Of a DNA stretch of 64,000 nt, positions 1 to 8,562 are shown piece after piece. Position numbers and translations under genes: made by a program. Origin of the DNA: Haloplanus sp. HW8-1 (GTDB lineage: Archaea; Halobacteriota; Halobacteria; Halobacteriales; Haloferacaceae); contig NZ_CP098518.1 of assembly GCF_023703795.1 (NCBI RefSeq), positions 1,302,001 to 1,366,000 of the forward strand, given 5' to 3'. Each line of letters opens with the position of its first letter. The stretch's first letter is position 1. The notes beneath the pieces are model-generated. The model was not told the origin of the DNA. It ran no database searches and was given only the letters and a program-made list of their open reading frames with translations.

Positions 1-494
1 GCGTCTCGAGAGATTGCCGCCCAGAGAAGGATGGCTGCGGCGATAGCGTACAGCGGAGTAAGCACTCCGGAGACGAGCCCGATTACGCGCTGAGTGAGGA
101 TACCCGCCTGCGATGTCGTCTCGACACCCAGTTCGAACGGGAGGAAACTTACTATCAGAAGTATGACTGGTAGCGATATCAAGAGAGTTCGAACCGACCA
201 AGTGAGCCACTGGCCGCGCCCGGTAAACCTGATAGCGAACAGGAACGCGAAAACGGCGACGAACCCGGAGGTGTTGTACAACGTTACGATCCAAAGTCCC
301 TGATACCGTGCCGGGTAGACGAACATGACTATGAAAGCGATACTACCGAGCGTGAGCAAACCCCCGACAGTAGCTAGCGCTCTGGCTCCGGGCCTGCTTC
401 GTCGATTCCACGCCGATCGGGTGAGCGCAACTGCGATCAGTAAAGCGGCGGCGCCAAGCAGCGAGTGGGAGAGAGAAATCCCGTAGGGTGACAT
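1..494 (-). CDS. 7TM-type sensor N-terminal domain protein (partial, cut by left edge)
   Basis: This reading frame starts with ATG at 494 on the minus strand and stays open to base 1, so only about 164 N-terminal residues are visible. They form about five hydrophobic helices separated by short charged loops. The segment FAIRFTGRGQWLT followed by a long helix resembles the haloarchaeal 7TM receptor region found at the N-terminus of histidine kinases (HisKA_7TM type). From the family I infer a membrane sensor whose PAS/kinase or other output domain lies outside the window. It could equally be a stand-alone membrane protein. The start is the first ATG after stops in the frame. Confidence 0.6.
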   Translation of the reverse strand, partial: MSPYGISLSHSLLGAAALLIAVALTRSAWNRRSRPGARALATVGGLLTLGSIAFIVMFVYPARYQGLWIVTLYNTSGFVAVFAFLFAIRFTGRGQWLTWSVRTLLISLPVILLIVSFLPFELGVETTSQAGILTQRVIGLVSGVLTPLYAIAAAILLWAAISRD

Positions 495-870
495 ACAGCT
501 ACCGATTGGTTGTGATAGGCCGCGGATATAATTTCGGACGCATCATCGATGATCGGGCGTCGGACGCAAATGAGGTGGGATTTTCGGGTGGTTGTATCCG
601 ACCCCGTCCCTCTCAGCGGCGTGGCATGAGCGTGCAGTCTTGCAGGCTTCATTTCTCCCGACCGGTGAGACGGTCACAGTCGCTCGGTCGCGGGGGACGC
701 GTTCGGAGACGCGTTGTCCAAGACCGACGAACGGTGTAAGCCGCGCCTGAACTGACGTTCGTGTCATTTGTTGACGACCCTTCCTGTCACAACCTACACC
801 TACCAACCCGCCACTCCGGCTCAAGCCGTTTTTAACCACTCAGAACGCGACAGCAGAGAGCAATAGTGAG
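495..870. other. Intergenic stretch without recognised gene
   Basis: About 375 bases lie between the start of the left-edge membrane gene and the end of the next minus-strand gene. Short frames exist on both strands but none has a recognisable domain, and I see no RNA gene. A small palindrome (ATCATCGATGAT, near 543-554) is present; its function is unknown. Confidence 0.4.
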
Positions 871-1494
871 TCAGGACTGAAGCGGATTCGACAGATCGAA
901 ACGCCGTAGGAGGAGTTCACCACCAGTCGTGACGACCAGAACACCGAGACACGGTGGCAGCAGTCCGACGACCCACACAAGAAGGGCGAACAGCCCGCCA
1001 GACTCACCGCCCACCAAGAGGACAAACTCGCCGAGAGCCCACGTCACGCCGAACAACCAGACGAGCGGCGTCCACGTTTCGTGGCTGACCAACAGGTACA
1101 CCGGAAGAACGAATTGACCCGCGATTACGATTGCAAACCCGACCAGTACGGGGGCGACGAGGGGTGCATCTTCGACCGGATCGAACGCGAACCGCCAGAA
1201 CACCAGCCGAACCCCGGCCCACAGACCGAGCATGGTTGTTGCGTACGCCGCTCCACCACCGACGAGCAATGGGCGCCTCGTCGAGAACCGCCGACCGACA
1301 ACCGCTAAAGCGACAGCCCCAACCGCAACCACCACTGCGACGCCCGTCGTCAGCGTCGGATCGAACGCGTGACGTGGCGTGAGCTGTCCCAGAACTGACC
1401 CGTTCCATGCGGGAATCTCCGGCCACAGTGTCGCGTCCGTTCCCATCATCTGGAGTTGCCACAGGAGTAGTGAACCACTCGTCTCTGTGTCCAA
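871..1494 (-). CDS. Hypothetical multi-pass membrane protein
   Basis: A 207-residue protein with about five hydrophobic helices (roughly residues 50-68, 75-98, 112-135, 142-160 and 167-190) separated by short loops. It has no catalytic or ligand motif I can name. The N-terminal 45 residues are polar and contain several tryptophans and prolines. I do not recognise the family, so no function is assigned. It lies alone on the minus strand and could form an operon with the left-edge sensor, although 375 bases separate them. The start at 1494 is the first ATG of the frame. Confidence 0.6.
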   Translation of the reverse strand: MDTETSGSLLLWQLQMMGTDATLWPEIPAWNGSVLGQLTPRHAFDPTLTTGVAVVVAVGAVALAVVGRRFSTRRPLLVGGGAAYATTMLGLWAGVRLVFWRFAFDPVEDAPLVAPVLVGFAIVIAGQFVLPVYLLVSHETWTPLVWLFGVTWALGEFVLLVGGESGGLFALLVWVVGLLPPCLGVLVVTTGGELLLRRFDLSNPLQS

Positions 1495-1595
1495 CGAGTG
1501 AGTTCGATTGATAAATTCAACGGCTGGTGACTCAGCAGGTCAGATTACAGTCCGAACGTCTCGTGCAAGATGGAACGCGCATATTCACCGGATCA

Positions 1596-2450
1596 CTATT
1601 CCACCGTTGCCACTATCTCGAGGACGACGGGTGTCAGAATAAGTATTGCAAAAGCGCCGAGAATTACCCCGAATAGCAACAGAAACCCTCCTCGACCGGC
1701 TTTCCTCAACGCGGTGTTTCCTGAATCGTCGTTCATCACCGTCAGGTGAGCTTCCTCGGACATCATAACTGCATCCGCATCCGTGACTGCTTCCGCTGGT
1801 ACTGGGGTAGCTTTCCCAACAACCGTGATTTTCTCGCCAACGCCGATCGTTCCTTCACTCACCTCGATGGGTTTCGTGGTGTCGCCCAAGACCGATGTGT
1901 ATACTGATGGTTCCACCTCCAGCCTGTCATCAGCAAGTTCTTGTTCGATTGATTTTTTTGTACTTGGTGTTTTCGTCGTAGTATTCAGCGACAGGCCCTC
2001 TTTGTCGGGATCTACGAGGATATCGGTGACTCCGTCAGAAATAATGAATGACTTATAATTAGTGGCAGAGTCAATTCGTGTCCGACCGCTATCCTGTACT
2101 ACTTTGCGGATATCGTACTCGTAAGCGACGCACTCATCACCTAGTATCGGTGACACAAAAGCATCGTCAGGCTGGGCTGGACGAACGCGACCCTGGATTT
2201 GAACCAATTCACTGGCTCCGATAGCCTCATTGATTGGCATTGAATCCGTGGCTACTATACCCCACCAATCTTTTATCGCTTTGACCCCGCTGGTCGTCGC
2301 ATACAATGCTGCCCAAGCCGCTACGGTTCCAGCCAACAACTTAGCCAAAAATTCATCAACAGTCAGTACAGCCTCCCCAGACAACGATATAAACGCAAGC
2401 AAACGCCCCACAAACATATTCCATGCTTCTGTACCCAGCCAAATGGACAT
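1596..2450 (-). CDS. GIDE-domain membrane protein (MUL1-like, no RING)
   Basis: A 284-residue protein. An N-terminal hydrophobic stretch (about residues 10-60) is followed by a soluble domain (about 75-230) and a C-terminal transmembrane helix (about 255-280). The soluble part has the layout of the GIDE domain known from the mitochondrial E3 ligase MUL1/MAPL: an early 'sPiLGdeCVAYEY' strand pair, a 'fiisDG' turn, then 'ilVDPd'. No RING cysteines are present, so ubiquitin-ligase activity, which databases often imply for this family, is not supported. In haloarchaea such proteins are of unknown role, probably membrane or envelope related. It stands alone between divergent or unrelated genes. 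Confidence 0.65.
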   Translation of the reverse strand: MSIWLGTEAWNMFVGRLLAFISLSGEAVLTVDEFLAKLLAGTVAAWAALYATTSGVKAIKDWWGIVATDSMPINEAIGASELVQIQGRVRPAQPDDAFVSPILGDECVAYEYDIRKVVQDSGRTRIDSATNYKSFIISDGVTDILVDPDKEGLSLNTTTKTPSTKKSIEQELADDRLEVEPSVYTSVLGDTTKPIEVSEGTIGVGEKITVVGKATPVPAEAVTDADAVMMSEEAHLTVMNDDSGNTALRKAGRGGFLLLFGVILGAFAILILTPVVLEIVATVE

Positions 2451-2705
2451 ATCGATTGGGCACTTATCGGATTGTCACCCGTTCTAATCGCTGACTGAAC
2501 AGCGAGCAATATTCCTCGGACACCGATGCGAACACCTGCAGTGCGAGTACTCAGAATCCTGAGTCGAGTGATTACTAACTAACTTTTCCGTGTCAGTTGC
2601 GACGGTGCTGACAGGGAACATATGAATTTGTTGCCCTCATGTGAGATACCACAACCGGGGGACACAGTTTTCTTTCTGCTGGAAGCCGTATGCGCCCCGT
2701 AGAAG

Positions 2706-3232
2706 ATGGGTCAGAAGTCCTCCAGTATCGAACTTGCCGACACGCTATCTGATTTGATGAGCGGTGTGGCCGGGTGGCTCCTTATCGGACTCGGTATCAT
2801 CGCGTTTCTGGCCGGTACCGGTGGAATCATTCAGACGGCAGGGACAGCCGAGGTAATCGTGCCGCTCCTGCTCGTTGGGTTCGCCGTCCTGTGTATCATT
2901 TCAGGAGCATTCGTCAACCCACGTTTTCGCCATCGGCTGGACCGACGTCACGAGCTTTCTCGGTTCGGGGCGGTCAGAACTGTCGAGCATCGGACTCGGT
3001 CGGCGACCGAGAACGGACGAGAGTCATGCTCGTATGCGATTCCGACTCGAAAGAGGGGCTCATCCGCCGCTACAGACGGGAGTACGCCGTCGTAGGTGTG
3101 CCCCTGTGGACGATATCTGAGAAGCACAACTTCTATTATCCGGACTGTGCGCTCGCGGAATTGTCTGATCGTTCCACAGTCGGTACTGGGGACGACGATA
3201 CCGCGGAGTGGGCTGCTACCGAAGCCGAGTGA
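2706..3232 (+). pseudogene. Frameshifted small membrane/zinc-ribbon protein gene
   Basis: The 5' part (from ATG 2706) encodes an N-terminus with two hydrophobic helices, then polar sequence up to about 3030. The protein-like sequence then continues in another frame to 3232, reading CDSDSKEGLIRRYRREYAVV and later HNFYYPDC. Joining the frames near 3029-3034 (a -1 shift) would restore a CSVC pair opposite the later 'YPDC', a degraded zinc ribbon. The intact protein would be about 170 residues. Either the gene is a recent pseudogene or one base is wrong in the sequence. I do not recognise the family. Confidence 0.5.
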
Positions 3233-3444
3233 TCCTACAGACCCCTCACAATCGGAATCACCGGGATGTACCGCGACGCTCTGTGACCTACTGACCCTCG
3301 GTATCTCGCGGCCCGGTTCTGCTGGATCTTTGGTAGTTCAGAGCGCGTATCTCGCACAGAATCATTCTCTAATTCGATCAGAGTAGATCGGTCAAGACAG
3401 TACATCAAAATATTAGTTGAGTCGAATACGACAAATTTGTTAGG

Positions 3445-3633
3445 ATGAACCATCAGGAGACGGCAGAATATATCATATCTCTATTCGTTCTGGTTGTCGG
3501 TGTAGTAATCCTCACTAACCCATTATTAGGCTACTCACAGTTACTTCCGGACGGCATATTTGAATTGACATTTGGAGGGCTTCTCTTAACTAGCGGCCTG
3601 TTGCTATACCAGATCGGAACTAGTACAGAATAA
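3445..3633 (+). CDS. Small two-helix membrane protein
   Basis: A 62-residue frame with two clear hydrophobic helices (about residues 8-26 and 39-56) joined by a short loop containing LPDG. It begins with ATG directly after an AT-rich, promoter-like stretch and has no overlap with other plausible genes. There are no motifs that indicate a role. The size and topology fit the many small membrane proteins of haloarchaea. It is followed immediately by one copy of a dispersed repeat. Confidence 0.45.
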   Translation: MNHQETAEYIISLFVLVVGVVILTNPLLGYSQLLPDGIFELTFGGLLLTSGLLLYQIGTSTE

Positions 3634-3642
3634 AGCTACGCA

Positions 3643-3755
3643 CGTTCATCTAACGGCTATTTCGTTGCTAGCGAGGCAAAATAAACTACGGCCGATTGCT
3701 GCGTACCATCTCTCTATTCAGCAGCGTGTTCCTGGCAGCTCCTGAGCAGATGGCG
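3643..3755. repeat. Dispersed intergenic repeat, copy 1
   Basis: This non-coding stretch is clearly similar to 37090-37195 (shared core CGGCTATTTCGTTGCT, then GCGAGG/TCGAGG, then TTCCTG). Its second half also matches 21998-22050 (shared ATTCAGCAGCGTG and TCAGCT). All three copies sit between genes. The pattern fits an old mobile-element-derived repeat. I see no terminal inverted repeats or coding potential. Confidence 0.5.
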
Positions 3756-3971
3756 ACTATATGTAGCACAACTATTGTCTTCTTGACGCCCGCAAAAAAA
3801 CAACCACGAGGCTCAGACGCGGTGTTTCTGAGTCAGAGTCAAGGGAGCAATAGTCAACACACGTCCGAACTAACATGAGTGTATGAATCGCGTTCGACTC
3901 CGTTCCCAGCGGAGGCGTCCTCGCCGGCTGTCGACGCTGGCGCGTCCGCAACGAGTATACAGGGAGACGAC

Positions 3972-3977
3972 AGGAGG
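3972..3977 (+). promoter_or_regulatory. Shine-Dalgarno AGGAGG that decides the kinase start
   Basis: A perfect AGGAGG lies three bases before ATG 3981. The frame is open upstream to a GTG at 3879, but that extension is low-complexity and has no such signal, so translation probably starts at 3981. Confidence 0.5.
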
Positions 3978-3980
3978 CCA

Positions 3981-5168
3981 ATGACCGACGAGTGTACTGC
4001 GGCGATCCCGGTGGACGCGTTTCCGGATCCCGTTCTCGCCTACGCCGTCGACGGTCGTGACGCACGCATCACGACGACGAACGCGAGCTTCGATCGACAG
4101 TTCGGAGATCCCTCACCTGAAGATTTCGTCTCGACGGTATTCGATCGGTTTAGCCACAGTACTACCACCGGGAATCGGGATCCGATAACTCACGTCGTCC
4201 GGGACGACCGTGTAGGGATCTATCTTGATGGTTCCGGGAATCGGGGGACGTTTTTCGTACGAGTGATTCCCTCCGAGGAAGGCACCGGGTATCTCGTATT
4301 CTCAGACCTAGAGGACTGTCCAACTACCGAGGAACTGCCCGCCGTCGATCAGGTTAGTAGCGTGCTTAGCCATGACCTGCGTAATCCGCTCGACGTCGCC
4401 GAGGCACATCTCACAGCAGCGCGAGAGACGGGAGATCAGGACCACTTCGAATCGGTCGCCGACGCACACGATCGGATGGAACGAATCATTCGTGATGTCC
4501 TTACCCTCACACGCGGGGACGCCGTCGTGGACCCGTCGGATCAAGTCTCGATCGAAACCGCAGCGACGGACGCGTGGCAATCAGTCGACACTGATGGGGC
4601 GATACTCGATCTCATTGGATCGCTCCCGACTGTCACTGCCGACGCTGATCGCGTTCGAAGGCTGTTCGAGAATTTATTCCGGAACGCCGTCGAACACGGT
4701 GCAACGGGTAACCGGGCGGACCCCGGTGACAGTGTGGAAGATAACGCTACTGATGGCCTGAGTCAGGCCGACGACAACATCGAACACAGCTCCACGGACA
4801 ACCGGATGCGATCCGGAGATTCGGTCGATTTCGACTCGGACGCTCCCGCCCCGAACACTCACGGGGACCGGGGAGAACGAAGTCCGGGAACCCGTGAACA
4901 GTCGCTCGACCGAAGCGAAGGGACGACCTCCGAAGGCAGCCTGACGGTCACCGTCGGCGCGTTGTCGGACGGGTTCTACGTCGCCGATGATGGCACGGGT
5001 ATCCCCGCCGACGAACGGGAGACGGTTTTCGAGCCGGGCCACTCGAGCATGAACGGCGGAACTGGACTTGGCCTCGCAATTGTCGAGCAAATCATCACCG
5101 CACACGACTGGAACGTAACGCTCACTACAGCTGACTGTGGAGGGGCACGGTTCGAGATCAGATTCTAA
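3981..5168 (+). CDS. PAS-domain sensor histidine kinase with inserted linker
   Basis: A cytoplasmic kinase of 395 residues from the chosen start. A PAS-like domain (about 8-115) is followed by the phospho-acceptor box SHDLRNPLDV (His near residue 131) and an HATPase domain with N-box ENLFRNAVEHG, G1 box DDGTGIP and G2 box GGTGLGLA. There are no membrane helices. About 75 acidic, low-complexity residues interrupt the ATPase domain between the N and G1 boxes, with two related segments (GNRADPGDSV and DNRMRSGDSV). This kinase probably phosphorylates a response regulator; the HalX regulator at 6799-7377 is a candidate by position only. It is followed by the Bat-like regulator 65 bases downstream in the same direction. 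Confidence 0.85.
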   Translation: MTDECTAAIPVDAFPDPVLAYAVDGRDARITTTNASFDRQFGDPSPEDFVSTVFDRFSHSTTTGNRDPITHVVRDDRVGIYLDGSGNRGTFFVRVIPSEEGTGYLVFSDLEDCPTTEELPAVDQVSSVLSHDLRNPLDVAEAHLTAARETGDQDHFESVADAHDRMERIIRDVLTLTRGDAVVDPSDQVSIETAATDAWQSVDTDGAILDLIGSLPTVTADADRVRRLFENLFRNAVEHGATGNRADPGDSVEDNATDGLSQADDNIEHSSTDNRMRSGDSVDFDSDAPAPNTHGDRGERSPGTREQSLDRSEGTTSEGSLTVTVGALSDGFYVADDGTGIPADERETVFEPGHSSMNGGTGLGLAIVEQIITAHDWNVTLTTADCGGARFEIRF

Positions 5169-5233
5169 CGCCGGTGCCGAACTATCCCTTATGACTGATA
5201 GAGAACGAACTGACCAGAGCGGTACTCCAAGCT

Positions 5234-6781
5234 ATGGATGATCAACTGCAACGAGCGCCGATCGGCGTTCTCGAGGTGTCAACCGATGGAATTGTACTAG
5301 GTTGCAACGAAATCGGTCGGACGCTGATCGACGCTACGGACCCAACTGGCGCACCCATTGCCGACGTGTTCCCTCGGTCCGTCGACGACACCCTCCTGAC
5401 CGCATTCGACGGCGAATCCGTCACCGAGACGGACTTCGAGGAGTACTATCCTGCCCTCGACAGGTGGCTTGCCGTCTCCGTCGTTGCGCTTGTTGAAGTC
5501 GGGACCGTCTACGTTCGAGACGTGACCGAGCGGCGACGCGAGAAACAGTCGCTTCAACAACTCCGACAAGAGCGCAAACGGACGGAGCTCATCGACAATG
5601 TGCGTTCGGACATCCTCGCGGCGCTCGTTGATGCCTCCTCCCGTGAAGAAATCGCCGACACGATCTGTCGGGGGCTCGGCGAGACCGACCTGTACGAATT
5701 CGCGTGGGTTGGAGAACGCGGTGTGGGACGCGACGGCCTCGTTTCCCGTGCCGTCGCGGGTGAGACTGGCGAAATATTCGAAGCCGTTCGCGACGCAGTC
5801 GACGACGAGACGGTGACGACCCCGGAGGAGCGTGCAGTCGAGAGCGGTCGAGTGCAGGCTACACACCCACTCACTGACAGTTCAGGGGTCCCTGAATCGG
5901 TCCGGACGGCCGGGTTTGCTGATGGCGTCCAGTCGGCACTGGCCATTCCGGTCGTATACGGGTCGAACGTCCACGGTGTCGTCGGCGTCTACGCCAGTGG
6001 CACCGAAGCGTTCTCCGAGCGGGAACGGGCCAGCTTCGAGACGCTGGGTGAGATAGCCGGGTTCGCGATCACTGCGGTTCGAAATCAGAACCTGCTGCTT
6101 TCTGACACCGTCACCGAAATCACCTTCGAGCTCGGGGAAAGCTCGGTGCTGACGCGATTGAGTCAGTCGCTCGACTCAACGCTGAAACTGGAAGGGCTGG
6201 TTCCACAGGCTGACGATGCGTTGCTCTGTTTCGTCTCCGTCGAAGGCGACGGAATCGACCGTCTCGATCAAGAGACCGCGGGGATGAGAGAAATCAGCGG
6301 GACACGAGTTATTAGCGAATCCGACTCCGGTGGTCGGGTCGAATTAACCACCTGTGGCTCGACGCCGCTACTCGCCATCTCCTCGCTCGGTGGAACTGTC
6401 CGGCGTGCCAGCTTCGACGGTGAGACGGGACGCCTCGTCGTGGACCTTCCGCCAGACAGTGATGTCCGCCGGATCGTGGATACCGTCAGCCGGGAGCACG
6501 ACGCGGAGTTCGTCTCGAAGGCGGAACGAAAGCGATCCGTGACGACTGCCCGCGAATTCCGCGACGAATTGGACGACCGGCTGACACAGCGACAGCGGAC
6601 GGTCCTCCAAACCGCATACTTCGCCGACTACTTCGAGTCACCGCGGGGGAGCACGGCCGAGGAAGTCGCCACCTCGCTGGACATCACGGGGTCGACGTTG
6701 CTTCATCACCTCCGCGCCGGCCAGCGGAAGCTTCTGGATGTCTATCTCGATGGACGGAGGAAAGCATCTGAAAGAGAGTGA
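5234..6781 (+). CDS. Bat-like regulator: PAS, GAF, HTH_10
   Basis: A 515-residue protein with the architecture of haloarchaeal bacterio-opsin-activator (Bat) regulators: an N-terminal PAS domain (about 5-100), a coiled-coil link, a GAF domain (about 115-285), the Bat-specific middle region, and a C-terminal HTH_10 DNA-binding domain (about 450-510). The HTH_10 domain shows LTQRQRTVLQTAYFADYFE and a 'TAEEVATSLDIT' recognition helix. Members of this family sense redox, light or metabolites and act as transcription factors. The target is not evident here; no opsin gene is in the window. It probably shares a transcript with the upstream kinase. The start is ATG 5234. Confidence 0.85.
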   Translation: MDDQLQRAPIGVLEVSTDGIVLGCNEIGRTLIDATDPTGAPIADVFPRSVDDTLLTAFDGESVTETDFEEYYPALDRWLAVSVVALVEVGTVYVRDVTERRREKQSLQQLRQERKRTELIDNVRSDILAALVDASSREEIADTICRGLGETDLYEFAWVGERGVGRDGLVSRAVAGETGEIFEAVRDAVDDETVTTPEERAVESGRVQATHPLTDSSGVPESVRTAGFADGVQSALAIPVVYGSNVHGVVGVYASGTEAFSERERASFETLGEIAGFAITAVRNQNLLLSDTVTEITFELGESSVLTRLSQSLDSTLKLEGLVPQADDALLCFVSVEGDGIDRLDQETAGMREISGTRVISESDSGGRVELTTCGSTPLLAISSLGGTVRRASFDGETGRLVVDLPPDSDVRRIVDTVSREHDAEFVSKAERKRSVTTAREFRDELDDRLTQRQRTVLQTAYFADYFESPRGSTAEEVATSLDITGSTLLHHLRAGQRKLLDVYLDGRRKASERE

Positions 6782-6798
6782 TGGAATCGACGCGCTCC

Positions 6799-7377
6799 TC
6801 ACAACTCCTCACGATTGATCTCCTCGAACCGGTCGAGGATGTCGTCATCAGTCAACAGTCGTCTGGCTCGGGCTTCGAGTTGCTCGGCCTGCTCAGCCAC
6901 CGCTACAAATCGTTCGTGCTCGCGATGCTTCTTTGCGTCCAGTTCGGCTTCGAGCACCGCTCGCTTGGCTTCCACGCTAAAGTACTCCCCAAGCGTTTCG
7001 TACGCGAGGATCCGTCGCTGCTGATCGATGACCGCGCGGACATCTTCGCGGTCCACCGGTTTACAGAGATAGTCGTCGAACGGCATATCGAGCACTTCGA
7101 TCCCAGGATCGACCGCCGTTACCATCACCAACCGTCCGTAGTATCCCCGTTCGACCAGTTCTGATAGCACGTCATCACCCGACATGCCCGGCATATGCCG
7201 ATCCAGAAGGACGATATCGACAGTCGTATCCGCGACTGTCGAAAGCGCGGCTTCGCCACTGTAGACGGTCTCGACGTCGCAGTAACCTCGCAGTCGGAGT
7301 GCGTACGCGTCTGCAACCTCCCGTTCGTCGTCGACGACGAGGGTGCGCACGTCCGCCGCGCTATCGTTTTCGGACAT
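6799..7377 (-). CDS. HalX-type response regulator
   Basis: A receiver domain (about residues 12-125) shows the acidic pair DDE, the phospho-acceptor Asp in VLLDRHMPG, the switch Thr in MVTA and the Lys in YLCKP. A C-terminal helical HalX domain follows (about 130-190, coiled, rich in Glu/Arg). HalX is a haloarchaeal output domain without a known DNA-binding motif. The gene converges with the Bat-like gene, the two stops lying about 17 bases apart. The frame is open to 7416, but MSEND at 7377 is the more natural start. It is likely the partner of one of the nearby kinases; which one cannot be told from sequence. Confidence 0.85.
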   Translation of the reverse strand: MSENDSAADVRTLVVDDEREVADAYALRLRGYCDVETVYSGEAALSTVADTTVDIVLLDRHMPGMSGDDVLSELVERGYYGRLVMVTAVDPGIEVLDMPFDDYLCKPVDREDVRAVIDQQRRILAYETLGEYFSVEAKRAVLEAELDAKKHREHERFVAVAEQAEQLEARARRLLTDDDILDRFEEINREEL

Positions 7378-7528
7378 CTCTTTCGATCGCTTACGTGATG
7401 TCGAGGCTGCAGCCACATAACTGGTAATCTTCTCCGAGCAACGCCATCTGCATTCCTATAGTCCCGACCGTCACGCGGTCTGCATACTGAGCCCCGATAC
7501 CCAGTACGAACGGCGTTCTTCTGAGAGT

Positions 7529-7876
7529 ATGTCCGTCAACACGACCCCAAGATCGCAGCGGCAACCGGACTGGACGGAAGAGATCGACCTCTCGGCATCC
7601 GAGTTGTTCGACCTCTTCGGCGACGAATACACTCGACGCGTGTACGAGACGATCACGGAGCAGCCACGAAGCGGCCGTGCAGTGGCCGAGGCAGCGGATG
7701 TCTCGCGGGCGACGGCATATCGTCGCCTCAACGACCTTCGTGATGCGGGCCTCGTTCGCACTGAGATGATGATCTGTGACGACGGCCATCACAAGGAACG
7801 GTTCGAGCCTGTGCCGACCTCAATCTCTATCTCCCTCGACGACGGAATCGGGGCCATGGTCGACGTCGCGGACTGA
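7529..7876 (+). CDS. Winged-helix transcriptional regulator (ArsR-like)
   Basis: A 115-residue protein. The segment from about residue 28 to 90 is a winged helix: 'LFDLFGDEYTRRVYETI', then a recognition helix in 'VSRATAYRRLNDL', then a wing with a Cys-Asp-Asp-Gly-His-His turn. The pattern is typical of small haloarchaeal ArsR/TrmB-like regulators. It is divergent from the HalX regulator gene with about 150 bases between starts, a layout common for a regulator controlling its neighbour. No ligand-binding domain is attached. Confidence 0.75.
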   Translation: MSVNTTPRSQRQPDWTEEIDLSASELFDLFGDEYTRRVYETITEQPRSGRAVAEAADVSRATAYRRLNDLRDAGLVRTEMMICDDGHHKERFEPVPTSISISLDDGIGAMVDVAD

Positions 7877-8085
7877 TTCTGCCGTCCACCGATCGAGTCG
7901 AAACGTTATGAGCGGCCGCCGACCACAGAACCGTGCGATCGGTGACTCGTTGTAGGGGACCCAGTCGAAAACTGCCCTCAGTCAAGACAATGATATCTGC
8001 ATAGCTAGACTGCTGCTACTGGCCGGATCCGCATTGATAGCCTCCGATTACAGGGGGAAGCAGTACCAGTACACTGGTAGAGACG

Positions 8086-8436
8086 ATGACGAGTGCCTTT
8101 CCACGTCAGAGCCACGTCGAACACAGCCCCCGTGAGCGAGCCGACCTCACCGTCTCCGGCGACTCACGGGTCGAAGCCCTCGACGCGCTGTCGTCGGGGA
8201 CCGCACAGTCGATTCTGGGGGCGCTGGATGGTGATCCGAAGACGACCTCCGAGATCGCAAAGAGAGTCGATACGTCGATACAGAACGTCCATCATCACTT
8301 GCGACGCCTCGAAGAGAACGGCCTCGTCGAACCGATCGACACGTGGTACTCGGTGAAGGGTAGAGAAATGACCGTCTATGCCCTCACAGCCGAGAAACTC
8401 GTCGTCCAGTTCGGAGCGGCCGAGCAGTCGCAGTGA
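8086..8436 (+). CDS. Winged-helix (ArsR-family) DNA-binding protein
   Basis: A 116-residue protein with a helix-turn-helix of the ArsR type (about residues 35-95: 'ILGALDGDPKTTSEIAKRVD', 'QNVHHHLRRLEENGLV'), then a short strand region ending 'VYALTAEKLVVQFG'. Small proteins of this kind act as dimeric repressors or activators in haloarchaea. It is convergent with the large sensor kinase that ends at 8563 and follows another regulator gene in the same direction. Possible metal-binding His residues (VHHH) lie in the recognition helix, but this pattern is common in the family and is not proof of metal sensing. Confidence 0.75.
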   Translation: MTSAFPRQSHVEHSPRERADLTVSGDSRVEALDALSSGTAQSILGALDGDPKTTSEIAKRVDTSIQNVHHHLRRLEENGLVEPIDTWYSVKGREMTVYALTAEKLVVQFGAAEQSQ

Positions 8437-8562
8437 CGAACGACGGGGCCCTATTCCCGGATGTTACAATCGTCGCACCACCGTTCACCGATGGACGCTA
8501 TCGATCGAACCACCGAGTGACGAGAAGCCGACTCGCGACGGGTTTGGGCTACCGGTGCTATC

